Assembly (NCBI RefSeq): GCF_003073045.1 | Contig: NC_037595.1 | Span: 16,156,252-16,220,251, forward strand | Source: Pomacea canaliculata | Lineage: Eukaryota > Mollusca > Gastropoda > Architaenioglossa > Ampullariidae | Length of the DNA: 64,000 nt | Direction: 5' to 3' | Shown here: piece by piece, positions 34,241 to 44,937 of the stretch | How positions within the stretch are numbered: position 1 is the first letter of the stretch | Layout of the letters: every line of letters begins with the position of its first letter | The notes under the pieces: model-generated | Seen by the model: only the letters and a program-made list of their open reading frames with translations | Told to the model about the DNA's origin: nothing | The model's database searches: none | Translations under genes and position numbers: made by a program

Positions 34241-36629
34241 TTAATCGCCTATCCTAAACAACCCGAAGAAGCTTCCCCTCTCGTCATTAGACACAAGAGT
34301 TGTGTTCGAGGTCCTGACGTACAGCTGGTCGCCGGCCTGCAGCTGGAAAAGCCCTCCGACATGAGAGACGTGGAAGTCCCTGTCGCCCCCGAGCCGAGTG
34401 TGACGAGCCTTCAGCAGGATACCCGAGATAGGGGGCAGCACCACACTGTCACGATACACGTAGCCACTGACCACGTGGGGTCCACCTTCCAAGTCGACGT
34501 CAAACAGGAACTGAGCATAGACGTAATACACACCCGGGGTGACCACGTACAGTGAATTGTCATAGAACCTGAGGCCAGGTGTGACATGAGACAGGTGTGT
34601 TTCGTTTGGTCCACTCCACTGCTGCCGCTGTCCTGATCCTAAACCTGTGACAGGGTGACAGATGAATATGTCAACTTCTTGGTTACATGTCGGTAAATGT
34701 GACAAGGTTTTAAATGTAACCCGTCAACTAACAGATAACATGTAGATAACTGAACATCCTTATCTTATTAATTTCTCGGAAATGATTTCCTGTTGAGTAT
34801 AATGACTCAGCGCTGACAGTTTCACTTGGACAAAGATTGCTGTCACAGGAAGCATGATCATGTAAAGGTATAATAGTACTAATTTGAAAATCTACAAAAT
34901 ATCTTGGCTTACATGTTATTTTCACTCTGTTCCTACTTTAAAAGATAAACCACATCCTCATACAACAAAGAGTATTACTCGAGACTAAACACGCACACTG
35001 GGACTCGCACACCCACGCTTCTGTCCACAAGGAAGAAAATGGAGCACGACAGTTTCAACGACGTCTGACTCATCACATGCAGCAGTTATCACTGGCCCAG
35101 TTATGGATCCTCCCACTCACCCCTGGGTTCATGACCCATTGGGGTTGGGGTTTGATGTTCTTGTCTCTGCCCTGAACCCATTTCCTCTCCGTCTCTCTTA
35201 TCTCTAACCCTGCTTTTTAACGCGAATAGACGGGACATCCTTGTCCTCATTGTGAGACTCATTTAGTCATCATGTGTTGGTATCATCGTCATCAGACTGA
35301 TGGAACACTGACATGCACACCAGGTGGAATGGCTATCGTATCACAAGAGGGGGAAATGAATAAGGAGATCCTGAACTTGGGATGACTATCCAGATTACTG
35401 TGAACGAAGAAGACAGTGTTGTTCATAAAAAAATATCTTTTTTTATGCTGCAGATCCGTTTTTCTCAGGAAATTATTATTCCTATAACTAGTGAAGTTTA
35501 AATTATGTAAGGAGCTGTTGATCTGCTGACTTTGTGGGCACTCACCTCGTCGGAACAGCAGGTGTGCAGAGACAGCGCGCTGTGGGGCAGGAGGTGAAGG
35601 GACTGGAGGCTTTGTCTGTGTCCAGGGATCTGAAAAAAGGGGAAACAGTTTTAGACATTAGATGTGTTTACACTTCCAGCACAAAGCATGTCATGCTAGT
35701 ATTAATAAACTCATTCAAACACTACCGACCCACTAACTAAATTTACCTGTATGTTCTTGTTCTTTTTTCTCCCGGCTTCGAAAACTCTGAAAGAAAACAA
35801 AAACCACTCTACATTAATCCATGTTAGCTAATTTGAGATGCAATTAAATGAACAATGACTTCGAGGCAAAAAAGTTTGATATAATGGTCATGACAAGAAA
35901 TTCTGCCGCCACTATTTAGCTTCACTTAACAAACTTTCTTGTTTCTCTAAGAATTAGTTCAGGTGGGTAGAGTACACTGCAGACATTTTGGTCACTGACT
36001 ATTAAGACTCGGGTAGAAGGATGATGTCCTTCAGTTAAAAACTAAGCATTATCAGCAAACGAATATAATTAAAGAAATATAATAAAAATGAAATGATACA
36101 ATCTGTCACTTTGGTCTATTTTTAGATTGTGCTTTGTGTTACACCTGTGACAGTCAAGTTCGGAAGTTAATCTCGTGTACTACACAGTGTGAGTGACATT
36201 AGTCTGTGTATTTACCAGCTGAAGGAGGGTCAGGTACTGGGCTTTGGTTGTCGCACAGCACGTGACAGAGCCGTTGTGGTCCCTTCGAACCTCCAGAGCA
36301 TTCTTCAGCCACGACCTGTCGGAAGGGTCATAGGTCACGTATTCACATGGAAGGCAAAGCGTTCTGTCAGTCTCTGCCAGGGAGGATGGCCAGTTTGTCA
36401 AACTGACGAGAAGAACCCAGACCGAGACACTAACGGCGATGAGGAGGCTGATAACACTGACAACACAGGCCACCCGGGCCAGTCGCAGTTTTCTCCCTTT
36501 GCTCTTTTTAAGGGACACGGAGGGATAACGACGGAGGCGACAGTTGTCCATGTCGACCACAAAAGCGTAAGTGCCGCTGGAAGAGCTGCAGCTGGAGACC
36601 GTGGACAAGTCCAACTTTTGCGAAGACAT
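34241..36629 (-). CDS. TNF ligand superfamily member (gene E), type II membrane protein
   Basis: Four exons on the minus strand: 36629-36216, 35786-35747, 35629-35546 and 34638-34241, coding for 311 residues. The tail is Ser-rich with a basic KKSKGRKLRL run before the membrane span at about 52-76. The stalk has C-L-P-C (92-95) and C-C (124-125). Exon 2 is 40 nt rather than 37 and encodes the charged SFRSREKKEQEHT. Exon 3 is Pro-rich and ends RAVSAHLLFRR. Exon 4 has GVYYVYAQFLF, GDQLYVRTS and SFFGLFRIG. It is the most divergent of the five, lies apart beyond two receptor genes, and is intact. The same exon plan shows common descent with A-D. Confidence 0.87.
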
Positions 36630-36699
36630 TTTCTGACACGTGCTACAACACAGACTGACCTCCGTTACATAAGTTACTAGAAGTCCTCGAAAACTCTTT

Positions 36700-38100
36700 T
36701 TTTTTTTTACCCAGGCAGCATTTGTCAGTCAGTGTGTGTAGATGATAAAATATGTATTACAGTTGTTACGTCTGTAATATTTCCATATGAGAGAAAAGTT
36801 TGAATGTTGAGTTTTGTTGGCATGAACCTGATATTTATATTCTAAACTTATCACAAGTAGGCGGATGTCTATGTTCACAACTATACAAGACGAAACTTCC
36901 CCTGTTAGTTCATTGGTCAAGTGTGAAGGTGGTAACCATAGTGACGAAAGGGTTATTCCCTGTTTCATTCACGTTCCTTATTTAGACCGTGTAGTGGATA
37001 TTTTCACCCTCCCCCCACCACAGGGACGCATTTCAGCCTGGTGGCCCAGAAACACTGTCGTCGTGAAACTCACACATTAAAACGTATTACAAGGAAAATA
37101 AACGAAGCTAAGTAAAATAATCACATACACACAAAAGGCACACATACTCAAACACATAAATAAAAAGACACACACAAACATAAAGAACAGGCCCACACAC
37201 ACACACAAAAATAATAAAAACCCCCCCAAAAAAAAGCAGACATCATGCGTTCCATAATCATCGTCGTCGTCGTCATTATTATTACGATGCTTTTGTCTCC
37301 TAGAAATAAAAATAGTACTGATCGATATGCTGGTTAAGAAAGATGTAATATGTGTATATAATAGTATAATAATAAATGCAGAATTTATAAAGCGCATACT
37401 CACACTCCTAAGGAGCATGCTCTTAGCGCTTAAGGAACAAGAACGAAACATGGACAGTAATGAGAGACAGGAAAACAAACAAATAACATGAACTATACAA
37501 AACTCAACCACCGTACTAAACGAAGAATAAAATAAAATACAGAAAACACAAAGAGGAACCAAATAGCAAGAAAAAGAGCTGAGAGAAACATGATATTACA
37601 AAGGGAAGGGTGTGACAAAGGACTAGCATTATGGGACAGGTTGTGGGGAGCAATCTTTACGGAAAGATGCGTTTTCAGAGCACTTTAAAAGGATTTGCGT
37701 GTGCGTGTGTGTGCTTTATCTATCTAAGAACTTCCTCTATGATCGGTTTATTCGTGCTTAATATCTAATCTAGCGTTCTTCCCTTTTTCATGAAATAATC
37801 CAGTGACTATTATTTAAAAAAAGACCGGCTCACAATATTGTAACCATGCCGTCTGATTCACCCGAGTGTCGCGTGCGCGTACTCGAGAAAACACGAACCA
37901 ATACATTGCGAGTATGTCAACGGAAAACTATACACTACATTTGTGAGAAGTTGTATAGAGGGTCAGCCACACGAAACTCAGCTTAGGTCAGACTGACCAA
38001 TGGTTGTTTCTCTAACATTTTTTTTAAATGAAAACATTTTACTGTAAGTTATTTTAGTTCTCGACAGTAAAACTGTGGGGCTGTACTCTCGGTCCCCGAT
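36700..38100. other. Intergenic with low-complexity DNA
   Basis: Contains A- and CA-rich sequence at 37080-37300 and a dispersed repeat at 37370-37690. No gene recognised; the 161-codon minus-strand frame here is low-complexity. Confidence 0.45.
37370..37690. repeat. Unclassified dispersed repeat
   Basis: Begins with GAATTTATAAAGCGCATACT and ends with GTTTTCAGAGCACTTTAAAA. This pairing of ends looks to me like a common mollusc repeat, but the family name is not known to me and no second copy is in the window. Confidence 0.3.
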
Positions 38101-38106
38101 AACGGA

Positions 38107-38208
38107 AGTACATGGCATGAATTCGAATATGAAAGAGATTAGAGCTGTAGGACACAAATAGTTTGTCCATCTGTGCTGTATGTCAGTAGGTCATCATAAG
38201 GACTTTGG
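38107..38208. repeat. 102 bp direct repeat, left copy
   Basis: Matches 43238-43339 along its full length with about a dozen changes by eye. It starts AGTACATGGCATGAATT and ends ACTTTGG. The flanks of the two copies differ. Same orientation as the right copy. Confidence 0.75.
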
Positions 38209-38292
38209 CATAGCCTAGTAAGGAGATGCCCTCTGTCCGGAAGTTACATTGTTTCAACTTCACAGAGGTGGCCATAGCAGCACACGTGGGCT

Positions 38293-38357
38293 TGGGGGGG
38301 GGGGAGAACCAAAAGTAGAAAGAAGAATCTCTTATTGTGGCCCTTCCCCCCCCCCAA
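38293..38357. repeat. G-run and C-run inverted pair
   Basis: A run of about 10 G near 38294 is followed about 40 bases later by a run of about 10 C near 38347, with a further G run near 38374. The runs could pair as a hairpin. Confidence 0.6.
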
Positions 38358-38449
38358 AGAGTGTGTATGTAGGGGGGTCAGGGGCAGTTCCCTTGTCGCC
38401 ACCTACAAAGGCCTCATCTGGCTCACACTTCACAGAGAGTAACGTACTT

Positions 38450-38490
38450 GATTGTGTGTGTGTGTATGTGTGTGTGTGTGTGTGTGTGTT
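38450..38490. repeat. (TG)n microsatellite
   Basis: TG repeat with one ATG break. Confidence 0.85.
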
Positions 38491-38559
38491 TCGACAACAA
38501 ATCTTCAATGAAATTGCAGGAAATCTACATCGAGTAAGAAAATAAATATCTGATTGAAT

Positions 38560-39737
38560 TTCTATTAAAAAAAACCTTTTACTAAATGAGGTGATAATAT
38601 CAATCAATTGTCACAAAAAGGTGAAATGAAGTTACGAGTCAGCACAGCGTGGGTGGCCGAGCCGCACCTATTAAATATATAATAGATTCGAGTATTTGTG
38701 GTAGAAAGTTGGGGGAGGATAAGGGGAAGACGACATCCAGCATCCAGCACTTCCTTCCCAATAAGACACGACAAGTGTCACGACATTGCGTGTGGGGAGT
38801 GGAGGCTTATTCTGTCTAAAATATGAGGAAATCCCATTTCTTTTGTAGTTCGGAAAGTGGAAAGTTTATTTTTTTCTTGTATTTGTGTAATGATTTATAT
38901 TAGTATTTTTTGGAACTCCTAATAGGAGCGGTGTAAGGGTCAGGAGTGTTTGGGGCTGGCTACTGCCACGGGGTATTTAGACTTGTTGACAAGGTAGTAC
39001 ATTTTGTACTTGGACGAAGTAACCGGGTAAGTGCTGCTTTCCTCACAAGGGGGAACTTGCTAACCAAGAATAGTAAGACAGGAAGAAGTTGTGGCTGGTG
39101 GTTGCCAAGAGACAGAGTTTATAAAACCTGTATCCCTAGAGGCGGAGTCTGAGCACAGAGTGTGGTCACTTGTCTCCAGGAGGCAGCACCGTGTTGTTTT
39201 AACGTCTGTCCCCCAGTGGAGGGGTCAGTGTTTTTTTATGGAATATATAAATATCGCAAGCGAATGGCTCGTACAATCATACACACTGTATAAGAGCTCA
39301 AAAAGCGGGTTAATGCCAACTACAAAGGGAGCTTTCACCACAGTACGCCTCCGTCAGGGGTTCCTCAGTCATCTGTACTGTTTGGGCTTCTTTTGTGAAC
39401 AATGGACATGATACCCTCCATTTGTGGAAGGCTGATTTGCCACCTACACTTTGAATACAACATCTGCCTGATATCAGACACGAGCAGAGAGCGCTTGGTA
39501 CTTACATCACTTCTCTCACAAATATTAGTGATTTTCTGTGTGCACCCTTTCTTGAGTGTGTGTAAGTGTTGTCACATGATATGACTCATGCGAAGATGCT
39601 TAATTTACAAAAAGCTTCCGTGTTAGTTTCGAGCCATTGAAGTACTTTTGTCTGACCTGATTACAATCTCACACAACGAGAGACTTCAGGCCATACTCTA
39701 CATACAATGATACACACATACACACCTACACAGACAC
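38560..39737. other. Intergenic, nothing recognised
   Basis: No supported gene. Short frames such as 39091-39411 carry no recognisable motif. Confidence 0.4.
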
Positions 39738-39749
39738 ACAGGCCGACAC
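39738..39749. repeat. Target-site duplication, left copy
   Basis: ACAGGCCGACAC, identical to 42969-42980, directly flanking the 3' end of the RTE-like LINE. Confidence 0.8.
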
Positions 39750-42700
39750 TATCTATCTATCTATTCCTCTTTGTGCATCAGGTTGCACATAAGGCCTCAA
39801 CCAGAGTCCGCCACCGATGTCGATCGGCTGAAACACGCTCTAGGTGACCCCATGTCCAGCCCTTTCCTTTCATCTCCCTTTCCACTGTTCTTCTCCAAGT
39901 TTCCTTTGGGCGGCCTCGTTTTCTTCGGCCGTCTGGAGTCCATCGTAGGGCGACTCTGGAAAGGTCTGCTGTCTGCTGGCGGAGCACATGTCCAATCCAT
40001 CGCCAACGCCTTCGTTGAACCTGCTTGGTGATGGACTCGGTTTCACTTCTTCGGTGGAGTTCTTCGTTGGTGATGTGTTTGGCCAAAAGATGTTAAGTAT
40101 GCGCCTGAGGCATCTGTTTTGGAAGACGTCAAGCTTGTTACTGATGGTTTTGGTCATCTTCCAAGATTCTGATCCGTAAAGGAGGTGCTGATCACATTAG
40201 ACTTGAAGATTCTCAGCTTGATCTTCTGGCTGATGTTTTTAGCCTTCCATGTGCTCCTGAGTGAGGCAAAGGCCTGACTGGCTTTCGCCAGTCGGCTCGA
40301 ATCTCCACCTCCGCATCCCCCAGTTTTGACATTTTGGACCCAAGATAGGTGAAACTGTCAACTTCCTCAATCTCTTCTCCATTTAGTTTGATGCTGTCTT
40401 GGACTCTGGCGTTCACTCTCATACTGTTAGTCTTTTTTGTGCTGACCTTCAAGCCAAGGTTTCCAGCTGTTTCTGAGAAGGCCTTTGTTTTTTCCTGCAT
40501 GTCTTGGTGGCGGTGTGACAGCAGGGCAATGTCATCAGCAAAGTCCAAGTCTTCCAGCGTTGTTGTTGCTGTCATAGTCATGGTCCATCTGATCCCTCTC
40601 CTCTCACTGTCGGTGGAAGTCTTCATGATCCAGTCCATGGCCAGGATGAAGAGGAACGGCGACAGAATGCAGCCCTGCTTCACCCCGGTACTGACGTTGA
40701 AGGGGTTTGTGAGCTCCGTGTCACAGACAACCTGGGATTTGAAATCGCTGTACAGCATTGCAATGACCTGAACAAGTTTTGCAGGGACTCCGTAATGCTC
40801 AGGATCTTCCATAAGGACTCGCGGTGGATGCTGTCAAAAGCCTTCTCCAGGTCGATGAAATTGATGTACAGCGGTGTGTTCCATTCGTTGCTCTGCTCCA
40901 GAATCTGTCGCAGAATGAAGATGTGTTCGAGCAGGATCGCCCAGGGCGAAATCCTGCTTGCTTGTGGTCGGAGGTCTTTCTCAAGAGTTGCCGTCAGTCT
41001 TGACAAAAACAATCTTGCTGAAGACCTTGCTGGTGAGGGAAAGAAGTGTTATGCCCCTCCAATTATTGCAGTCTCCAAGATCTCCTTTCTTGGGTAACTT
41101 GAAGATGAGCCCTGTCTTCCACGCAACAGGGACCTGCCCTGATTCCCAAATTTGCCTGAAGATTTCAGTCAGCTTGGGAGCTGTCACATTCACGTCTGCT
41201 TTCAACATCTCTGCTGTATTTCCATCTGCCCCTGGTGCTTTGCCGCTCTTCATGTCTTGACTGCTGCTGTCACTTCTTCCAGGCTTGGTGGGTCTGTGCA
41301 GATGTCAAGGTCTATAGCTGCTGGCTGGATGTCTGCAAGCTGAGGGGATCTGGTCTGTTCAGAACTGACTCAAAATGCTCCCTCCAGCGCTGTAGTTTTC
41401 CTGCCTCTCCCTCGACGACATTACCGTTCACGTCTTTCATTGGCACATCACTGTTCTTAAACCCGTTGTTTAGCTGTTTGTTTATCTTGTACAGTGTCTT
41501 CAGGTCATTTTTACTTGCTGCATTTTCTGCTTCATCTGCCAGTTTCTCTATGTGATATCTTTTGTCGGTTCTTGTCATCCTCTTTACCTCTTTGTTCAGT
41601 TTTGCATATCTTTCTGTGTTGTTCCTTCAGGCGTTCAGATCTGGTGCTGTTGATTCTTTGTTTGGCTGACTTTCTCTCTTCTATCTTCTTCCATGTCTCT
41701 TCTCTGATCCACTGTTCTTTCTTTTTCCGTTGGAAGCCCAGTATTTTCTCTCCTGATTCCTGTAAGACTCGATTGAAGTCGTCTAAGGTCATCTCTTGTT
41801 GTCTCCTAGTGCCTGGAACCTGTTCTTTACTTCCATAGCAAAGGCCTTTCGGTGGCTGGATTTTTTAGTTTGCCGGAGTCCACTCTCTGCTGACGTGCCT
41901 GTTTTCCTCGTGATCGACGCAGCTTCAGAGAAACTGTGGCTATCACAAGAGTGTGGTCACTGCAATGTCTGCTCCTCTGTAGGCTCTAACATCTTGAAGT
42001 GAGCTCCTCCATTTTCGGTTGATGATGACATGGTCTATCTGGTTCTTTGTGATCCCATCTGGTGATGTCCATGTTGCTTGTGGATGTCTTTGTGTGGGAA
42101 GAGTGTGCCCAATCAGTAGGTTGTTTTCTTCACAAAAGTCTGCAGTCTCTCCGTTGTCATTGATGCTTCCGATTCCATGTTTGCCCATGACATGCTCCCT
42201 GCAGTGTTGTCACTTCCCACCTTGGCATTGAGATCGCCGATGATGAGCAACATGTCGTGGGCTGGAACGCTTTCTGAGGCTGCCTGGAGCTGATCGTAAA
42301 AAGCATCCTTGTCTTCTGCCTCAGAGTCATTTGTTGGTGCATAGCAAGCTAGCACTGTCAGCTTGGTGTACTTGGAATGGAATCTTGCTCTCAAAAGCCT
42401 GGGTCCATAAGGCTTCCATTCCAGCAGTGCCTTTTCCGTTTTCTTGTTGAGGAGTAGAGCTACTCCTTCAGAGTGCTGAGCGTCTGATCTTCCTGAGAAC
42501 AAGATGGTATGTCCTGACGCTAGTCTCCTCTTTCCCGTGCCGGTCCATCTGACCTCACTGACTCCCAGGATGTCCAAGTTGTAGTTGTCAAACTCCTTGA
42601 CTAATTGGAGCATCCTGCCAGTCTGGTTACAAGGTCTGGACGTTCCAGCACCCACCCTCAACTTCTGCCTCGGCTTCAGTAAATCCGCTGTCGGGGCGCC

Positions 42701-42968
42701 AGCTCCCTTTCGGGTTTGGCTGTCGTCCGTCATTAGTCCAGTCTCCTGGTGTGCTTCATTACCTCCGCCATCTGTGACGAGTTCTCTGGTTTTAGTTTCT
42801 GTAACAGGATTTTTTTTACATGGTGGGGTTGTTAGCCCTACCACAACCTATTTTACCTCTAGGTGAGGTGTCCACCTTAGTCGCCTCTTACGACATGCCT
42901 GGCTGGATGGCAGGGACCCTATTCTTGCAATACTTGCTAGGCAAGCATACCCCGGGGTCCCACAGGGG
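39750..42968 (-). mobile_element. Near full-length RTE-like LINE
   Basis: A 3.2 kb non-LTR element on the minus strand. From the 5' end: a short leader with GTCGTAAGAGGCGACTAA, an APE-type endonuclease (about 42670-41950; LDILGVSEVRWTG, YAPTNDSE, IIGDLNAKVG, QIDHVIINRKW), a linker (about 41800-41310), then reverse transcriptase (about 41260-40330) with GKAPGADG, YINFIDLEKAFDSIHR, GVKQGCILSPFLF and the catalytic DFADD. The C-terminal RRRWRWIGHVLRQ region ends at about 39778. The 3' UTR is only about 27 bases and ends in ATAG repeats, a trait of the RTE clade. At least six frame changes or stops break the single expected ORF, so it cannot move by itself. Flanked by a perfect 12 bp duplication. 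Confidence 0.9.
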
Positions 42969-42980
42969 ACAGGCCGACAC
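42969..42980. repeat. Target-site duplication, right copy
   Basis: ACAGGCCGACAC, the partner of 39738-39749, next to the 5' end of the LINE. Confidence 0.8.
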
Positions 42981-43237
42981 AGGGTGCAAATTTTGGAAGT
43001 AGATCTTCACTTGCCTGTGTGTGTGGTTTATTTCTGAAGGTTTATTAGCCTGTGGATAACTGTGTGTGTGAAAGAAAGTGTATTTTTGTGATTTTGTCTA
43101 TTTGTGCTTGCTGTGTGTGTGGAATGGAAAAGGTCTTGATTTATTTTCCACCTTGCGTTTCTGCCTGTATAATATGATAACTTTATGTACAAGAATGATT
43201 TTTTGTTATTTCTATTAACACCAAATAATACTAAGTT

Positions 43238-43339
43238 AGTACATGGCATGAATTAAAATTTGAAAGAGATTAGAGCTCTAGGACAAAAATAGTTTGTGCA
43301 TCTGTGCTCCATGTCAGTCAGTCATTATAAGCACTTTGG
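43238..43339. repeat. 102 bp direct repeat, right copy
   Basis: Partner of 38107-38208; see there. Confidence 0.75.
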
Positions 43340-44580
43340 ATTCACCCAGTATAAATTACTTTTTTGTGATTTCTTTCGACTACCACTAATTAATACTAAC
43401 TTTTTATATTTGATGATAGTTACAAAGCCGTCAAACTTTGTTATTCACAATTATGTTATGATCTTAATTTTTTTTAAACAATCGTCATAAACTTTTTTAG
43501 GTTCTAAGATTAAGTTGTTATTATGTTGTTATTGTTGTTATTATTATCTTAATTTTTATTATTAAAACTTTAAATATGTAGCAAATGGGTTTAACTCAGT
43601 GAGCACTATAGTTATGTAAGATCTTAAAGTAAAGGCTGACTAATGTAAAAATTTATCCTTACAAAGGACTTAAATTATAGCCCTTTATCTGTTTACCAAA
43701 GAATAGCATGATTTTATATACACCTTTAAAGCAAAATTGTTCTTGTGTTTGTTAGTAATGGGATGAGGAAGCGTTTGCCTCTTCTGAGACAAGATTTAAT
43801 GGACACAAGTCCCAGTAATCAAACACAACAGCCGTCACTACAGGCAACCCACTGTCAACAAGTCAACTCACTGCTTTTCTGCTGTTACTGAAATATTTGT
43901 TTACCAGCCCCATTATCACAACTATTGCATTTGTTACAGAAGTGTTTGTTTTCAATTAAACATCAGAAAAACCTAATGTATTTGTGAACAATATAATCAA
44001 GGAAGTGATGTCATTGATGCGATTCTAACCCGCCTCATTGTTTGCACGCACACGTGAAGATCTAGTAATGCCTTACCAGAGAAGTCGTGGAAATAGTTGC
44101 ACAACTTCGAGGCAGGAGGGAAAAACGAACTACAAGTGGAGCTTGTGAGTACATCCTTTCAGTCAACCTGACTTCACTCTCTTATTATTGAAGATGAAGC
44201 CGTCACAAACATGGCGATATATCAACTGAATCATTGCCTGCTGTTAAATATAACAAAATAGTTGATCGGCTGACGTTTGTCATCATTCTAAGGGAAGTAA
44301 TCGCTAGTAGGACAATCCCTTCAGGAACCAACAGTTTCTTCCCCTACTTATTTACGCATTTCTCCACTTGCTTTTGACTGCCATTACTACCTAAAACTAA
44401 GCTTTTGTGTACATCAGCTCAGTCAAACTTACTTTACTCTTTAAAATATTTTAGAAAATGTGACAGATATTTAAGACACCAAGGATAATGCGTAGTTTAG
44501 AAAGTCCCAGCTACACACAGAAGAAACTGTGGTGTTGGTGGTCTATTCATGCATTACGTGGTTATCACGTAATCGTTCCT
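43340..44580. other. Intergenic upstream of IAP1
   Basis: AT-rich with TTA/TTG low-complexity sequence at 43500-43565. No gene recognised; ends at the IAP1 promoter. Confidence 0.45.
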
Positions 44581-44583
44581 AAC

Positions 44584-44593
44584 GGGAATTTCC
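44584..44593 (+). promoter_or_regulatory. Candidate kappa-B (Rel) site of IAP1
   Basis: GGGAATTTCC, a perfect match to GGGRNWYYCC and close to the best-binding sites known for Rel proteins. It ends 16 bases before the TATA box. Confidence 0.6.
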
Positions 44594-44608
44594 GACAGTA
44601 GCTGAGGC

Positions 44609-44615
44609 TTATATA
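44609..44615 (+). promoter_or_regulatory. TATA box of IAP1
   Basis: TTATATA within GGCTTATATAGGAGGG. A start of transcription would be expected near 44640. A first, non-coding exon can then run to a GTAAGA donor at 44772, with an acceptor at 44921-44923 before the coding exon. Confidence 0.55.
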
Positions 44616-44937
44616 GGAGGGCAAAACGCGAAATCCAGACATTCCCAACCACCTTGTCCTTTTGTTTTCAGTTGCCGATTGCCTCTGCCCGATTAACCAC
44701 GTCTACGAATCCAAGCAAGTCTAACGTGTGCAGTCGTGAGCAGAGTGCAGTGCCCACGACTGATCATCAACGTAAGAAAGTCTAAGAAAATAGGCACAGA
44801 AAATGTGTGGAAAATAATGAGTTTCACCGTTAAGTAAAGTCATTTTCTGCAAATGTGTTTCTGCTTTACATTTTAATTTTGACTGATAAGCCGCGGCTAG
44901 TTCAGTCTGCCACATTGTTCCAGGGCAAACATAGAAG

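Noticed and set aside
37077-37562. 161-codon minus-strand open frame with hydrophobic runs
   Set aside because: Runs through A-, CA- and CGT-rich sequence and a dispersed repeat; composition alone makes the hydrophobic translation.
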